NCBI GenBank assembly: GCA_963803375.1
Contig: CAWDMB010000001.1
Coordinates: 1 to 64,000 of the forward strand
DNA length: 64,000 bases
Direction: 5' to 3'
Source: JAOPZW01 sp963803375
GTDB lineage: Bacteria; Actinomycetota; Thermoleophilia; Solirubrobacterales; Solirubrobacteraceae
In this document: in pieces, positions 61,801 through 64,000 of the stretch
How the letters are laid out: each line of letters starts with the position of its first letter
How positions within the stretch are numbered: position 1 is the first letter of the stretch
Translations under genes and position numbers: made by a program
The notes under the pieces: model-generated
The model's input: only the letters and a program-made list of their open reading frames with translations
What the model was told of the DNA's origin: nothing
Database searches by the model: none

Positions 61801-64000
61801 CGGGCGCGGGGGCGCTCTGGGCGGCGCGGTCGTGGACGAAGCCGACGACGTGGTTGATCGTGGGGTAGTCGCGCAGCTTGAGGCTGTCGTCGCGCTCGAT
61901 GCCGTAGGCCTCGCGGATCGTCGCGAAGACCTCGGCCTGCTTGACGGTGTCGATCCCGAGGTCGGCCTCGAGGTCGAGGTCGGTGTCGAGGAGGTCGGGC
62001 GGGTAGCCGGTCTGCTCGGCGACGATCCCCAGCACGCGCGCCTCGACGTCGTCGACGGCCGCGGGCGCCGGCGCGGGTGTCGGCGCCGGCTCGGCCGGCG
62101 CGGGCGCGACGGGCGCGACGGGCGCGACGGGCTCGGCGAGCTCGGGCGCGGGCCTCGGGGCGGCGGCGGGCGAGCCGCCTGTCCCGGCCGGCTCGCTCGC
62201 GGGCTCGGGCGGATCCTCGACCGGCGCGCCCAGCGGCACGGCCACCGGCCCGGGCGCGACCGCCGCGGCCACGGCCGCCGGGCCGGCGTCGGCGACGCGC
62301 AGCCGGTGCTGGACGACCTCGAGCCGGGGATCGTCGCGGCCCGCAACGCGCTTCAGCCACGCCGTCCAGACCGCGCGGTCGGCGATGCGGTAGTCGAAGC
62401 CGAGCTCGTCGGTCCGGCGGCGCCGGCCGTCGGGCGCCGGGGTCCAGCGCAGCAGCAGCACGGCGATCTGAGAGCCGAAGCCCGCTGCGAGGCGCAGCGA
62501 ATACCGCACGGGGTAGGCGCCGCCGTGCGAGACGTTGAGCGCACCGAGGTCGGGATCGACCTCGCGGAAGTTCGGCACGGGCGGGACGACCCCCGTCTCG
62601 AGCGCCTTGACGGCCAGCACATCCTCGAGGCCGACACCCATCGGATGGCCGGTGAACCCCTTCGTGTTGGCGATGACGATCCGGTCGGCGTCCTGCGCGA
62701 AGACGCGGCGCAGCGCATCGATCTCGGCGGCCGCGCTGCCGCCGCGGGCGGGGGTGTACGTCTCGTGGGAGACGAAGAGCATCTCGCCCGCCATGTCCGC
62801 GCGCCGCGCGCCGCGCGCCTCGGCCTGGGCGACGACCTTCTCCATCACCGCGCCGATGTGGCCCACGTCGAGGCGGGTGCCGTGGAAGGCGGAGTTGGCG
62901 CTGGCGGAGCCGAGCACCTCGCAGATCGGCGTCAGGCCACGCTCGCGGGCCGCGTCGGCGCCCTCGACGACGAGCGCGGCGGCGCCCATGCCGATGATCA
63001 TGCCGTGCCGGCGGCGGTCGAAGGGCAGCGCGGCGTCCTCGACGACGTCGTCGGTGGCCGCGGCGCCCGCGGCCAGGAAGCCCGCGCCGATCCAGCCCAG
63101 CAGCGTGTCGGAGGTCGCGTCGTCGGCGGCGACGACCACGACGCGCCGGCAGCGCCCGCCACGGATCCAGTCCTCGGCCAGCGCGACGGCCTGCGTCGTG
63201 CTCGCACACGCGGCGTTGACCTGGGTGTTCGGTCCGCGCGCGCCGATGAGCTCGGCGAACTGCGAGTGGCCCATGGAGAGGATCCGGAAGATGAAGCGCC
63301 GGTCGAAGTCGTAGGGCTCCTCCTCGAGCTGGTGGCGGAGATCGTGGATGCGGCGGTCGATCTCGGCCAGCACGACGGCGTCGGTCCCGTCGTGGTCGAG
63401 CATCCGCGCGCGCAGCGACTCGAGCGCGTCGAGGCGCTCCCGGCGCATCCGGTCGACCGTCTGGCGGCCGACCTCGCCGGCCATCTCCTCCAGGCCCGGG
63501 AAGGCGGACGCGAAGATCACGCCCGTGTCGTCGCGGAGCTCGTCGGGCAGCGACCAGCGGTCGGGCAGCTGCGTGCCGGTCGTCGTCGTCTTGTAGCGCA
63601 GGACGAGCGGCAGCCCCGCGTCGCGCAGCGCGTCGATGCCCGCCGCGATCGCGAGCTGCGTGGTGCGCCCGAGCGCGGCGACCCGGTCGGCCTCGACGCC
63701 GAACTCGCGCTCGAGGTCGAAGGCGCCCGCGCGCCCGGCCAGCTTGATGACGTCGTCCGGGCGGTCGATGCTCTCGAAGCTCGCGCCGCCTTCCTCGCCC
63801 TTGACCAGGCGCGTCACGTGCTTGTCGAGCATCTCGCGCCGCAGCCGCGCGGGGATGACGTCGATGCCCTGCCGGCCGTCGAGCAGCCGGGCGAGGTTGC
63901 CCTCGTCGAACACGTGCTCGCTGCCCGGCAGCCCGAGCGCCGCGCCGGTGACGACGACGGGCGCGGCGGCGCTCGCGGGCGCGCCGTCGCGCCCGCCCAT
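58871..64000 (-). CDS. Type I KS-ACP-ACP-KR-DH megasynthase (partial)
   Basis: At least 1709 residues; the gene reaches the window edge. The ketosynthase (about 10-500) has Cys265 (VNAACASTTQ), His412 (SHETYTPARGG) and His452 (GFTGHPMGVG). Two carrier domains follow (about 650-725 and 759-834) in Pro/Ala linkers, each with DLGIDTVKQAE, Thr685 and Thr794. A ketoreductase spans about 1105-1340 (VTGAAGSIVSAI; Ser, Tyr and Asn in VFSSIAARFGNVGQTDYAAA). A hotdog dehydratase is about 1430-1690 (YDHRIEGVPVLPG). It resembles PUFA-synthase or type I FAS-like proteins. AT and ER domains, if present, lie outside. A real start further upstream is likely because ATG 64000 merely marks the edge. Confidence 0.88.
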   Translation of the reverse strand: MGGRDGAPASAAAPVVVTGAALGLPGSEHVFDEGNLARLLDGRQGIDVIPARLRREMLDKHVTRLVKGEEGGASFESIDRPDDVIKLAGRAGAFDLEREFGVEADRVAALGRTTQLAIAAGIDALRDAGLPLVLRYKTTTTGTQLPDRWSLPDELRDDTGVIFASAFPGLEEMAGEVGRQTVDRMRRERLDALESLRARMLDHDGTDAVVLAEIDRRIHDLRHQLEEEPYDFDRRFIFRILSMGHSQFAELIGARGPNTQVNAACASTTQAVALAEDWIRGGRCRRVVVVAADDATSDTLLGWIGAGFLAAGAAATDDVVEDAALPFDRRRHGMIIGMGAAALVVEGADAARERGLTPICEVLGSASANSAFHGTRLDVGHIGAVMEKVVAQAEARGARRADMAGEMLFVSHETYTPARGGSAAAEIDALRRVFAQDADRIVIANTKGFTGHPMGVGLEDVLAVKALETGVVPPVPNFREVDPDLGALNVSHGGAYPVRYSLRLAAGFGSQIAVLLLRWTPAPDGRRRRTDELGFDYRIADRAVWTAWLKRVAGRDDPRLEVVQHRLRVADAGPAAVAAAVAPGPVAVPLGAPVEDPPEPASEPAGTGGSPAAAPRPAPELAEPVAPVAPVAPAPAEPAPTPAPAPAAVDDVEARVLGIVAEQTGYPPDLLDTDLDLEADLGIDTVKQAEVFATIREAYGIERDDSLKLRDYPTINHVVGFVHDRAAQSAPAPAAPALAAPAPAAPAPTPPEPAPAAVDDVEARVLGIVAEQTGYPPDLLDTDLDLEADLGIDTVKQAEVFATIREAYGIERDDSLKLRDYPTINHVVGFVHDRAAQSAPAPAAPALAAPAPAAPAPAPAPAEPAPAPEPEPEPDGFPRRVPVAVLRPPLAACVPTGVRLDVGSRVVLMHDAGGVGGALAERLGRLGVEVLAIEGAPTADALETQIAGWAAAGPIEGVFWLPALDDEGPVTALEPADRRRALHVRVKLLAVAMRALAEHVAAPGTFLLAATRLGGRHGYGADGATSVLGGAVTGFTKALARERPDVLVKAVDFAPSGDAAALADLLIEETLRDPGAVEVGHADDERWSVGLVEAPAEHDVAREHDAGTVFLVTGAAGSIVSAITADLATASGASFHLLDLVAAPDPADPDVARLADDRDGLMRDLADRLRERGERPTPKLVERELALIERATAALAAIAAIEAAGGSAHWHQVDLTDPGQVAAAVGAARAASGRIDVLAHCAGLEISHHLPDKPQREFDLVFDVKAEGWLNVLHALGEDGVGELSAAIVFSSIAARFGNVGQTDYAAANDLLCKSVSHLRRRPGGPRAIAIDWTAWASIGMASRGSIPKMMEVAGIDMLPPEIGVPAVRRELTGAGPGVEVVVAGALGVLLEERHPTGGLDADAATAALAERCGPMTGRVTELTVGGGLRVVTELDPTRQAFLYDHRIEGVPVLPGVMGMEGFAEVAHALLPDWEVVALEDIELLAPCKFYRDEPRALELRALVHDGADGTLVADCELVGRRALHGDQERQTRHFRGRARLAREAPAAPPAAASPAEVGDDGVGHDAVYRVYFHGPAYQVLDRAWHDDGLVVGRMAGALPADHEPAATPTQFVPRLIELCFQTAGVWELGRAGRMALPTAVDRVVRYAGADAPGRFWAIVTPCAGGADAEVVDEHGHVRVRLEGYRTIELPGGVDADALGPIRAAMGAA
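61431..62071. repeat. 327-bp tandem duplication encoding two carrier domains
   Basis: Two units (about 61431-61743 and 61758-62070) repeat at a 327-bp (109-codon) period and appear identical over about 310 bp. They encode the same ACP domain plus Ala/Pro linker. Flanks diverge at once (GGCTCGGGCGGCGTG versus GGCGCGGGTGTCGGC). Such high identity implies a recent duplication or ongoing gene conversion. Confidence 0.9.

Noticed and set aside
63998..64000. ATG at the window edge as the synthase start
   Set aside because: It coincides with the window boundary, no upstream context can be seen, and related synthases usually have more domains before or around the ketosynthase.

Overview
The window is a very GC-rich bacterial chromosome segment with many GTG starts, start/stop overlaps of the GTGA or ATGA type, and antisense reading frames opposite nearly every gene. 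The gene set fits an actinobacterium: dynamin-like GTPase pair, DsbA-VKOR pair, DUF4331/TPR/nickel cluster, mycobacterial-style Ser/Thr kinase and TreT trehalose synthase. My best guess is the class Thermoleophilia (Solirubrobacterales), as an inference from gene content only. I see one tRNA (Asp, GTC), no rRNA and no CRISPR.

Left end (1-6360) is a low-density, decaying accessory zone. An IS630-family element (345-1591) splits a membrane sensor histidine kinase. It is followed by about 1.4 kb without a convincing gene, a Phd/VapC toxin-antitoxin pair with an operator-like palindrome over its -10, a CBS-domain protein, an RHH/ParE pair, and remnants of a HAD-type gene. From 6362 to 15139 lie a CBS-containing Mn pyrophosphatase, a PASTA lipoprotein convergent with a transmembrane Ser/Thr kinase (their joint 3' end is tandemly duplicated), an RTX-repeat secreted protein, tRNA-Asp, a HAD protein, two VOC proteins and a secreted beta-propeller protein.

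The middle (15140-29749) holds a three-gene dynamin-like GTPase operon, a sigma-70 gene with a near-consensus promoter, a DsbA-VKOR-RHH-PIN chain joined by overlapping codons, aconitase, an M24 peptidase, and a zinc alcohol dehydrogenase frameshifted in a G tract. A second IS630 copy sits beside that gene's terminator hairpin. A lone receiver-domain protein and an M42 peptidase follow.

From 29889 to 35609 a DUF4331-TPR-NicO-Fur-NiCoT cluster suggests nickel/cobalt handling. It is followed by a HAD phosphatase, a secreted COG4315-type protein, a NarL-type two-component system with an extra HTH-less response regulator, EttA, an ABC-2 exporter, a J-domain/TPR protein, a D-2-hydroxyacid dehydrogenase convergent with an FAD oxidoreductase, a GMC oxidoreductase, PPDK and TreT.

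The right end (52598-64000, minus strand) is the most striking part. A KS-ACP-ACP-KR-DH megasynthase, which continues beyond the window, is followed by a single-chain BC-BCCP-CT carboxylase of eukaryotic-ACC layout and a 4'-phosphopantetheinyl transferase, all tightly packed. This looks like a self-contained lipid or polyketide assembly line: the carboxylase supplies extender units, the transferase activates the carriers, and the synthase extends the chain. Both carrier domains have Thr where the phosphopantetheine-bearing Ser is expected, and they lie in a near-identical 327-bp tandem repeat.
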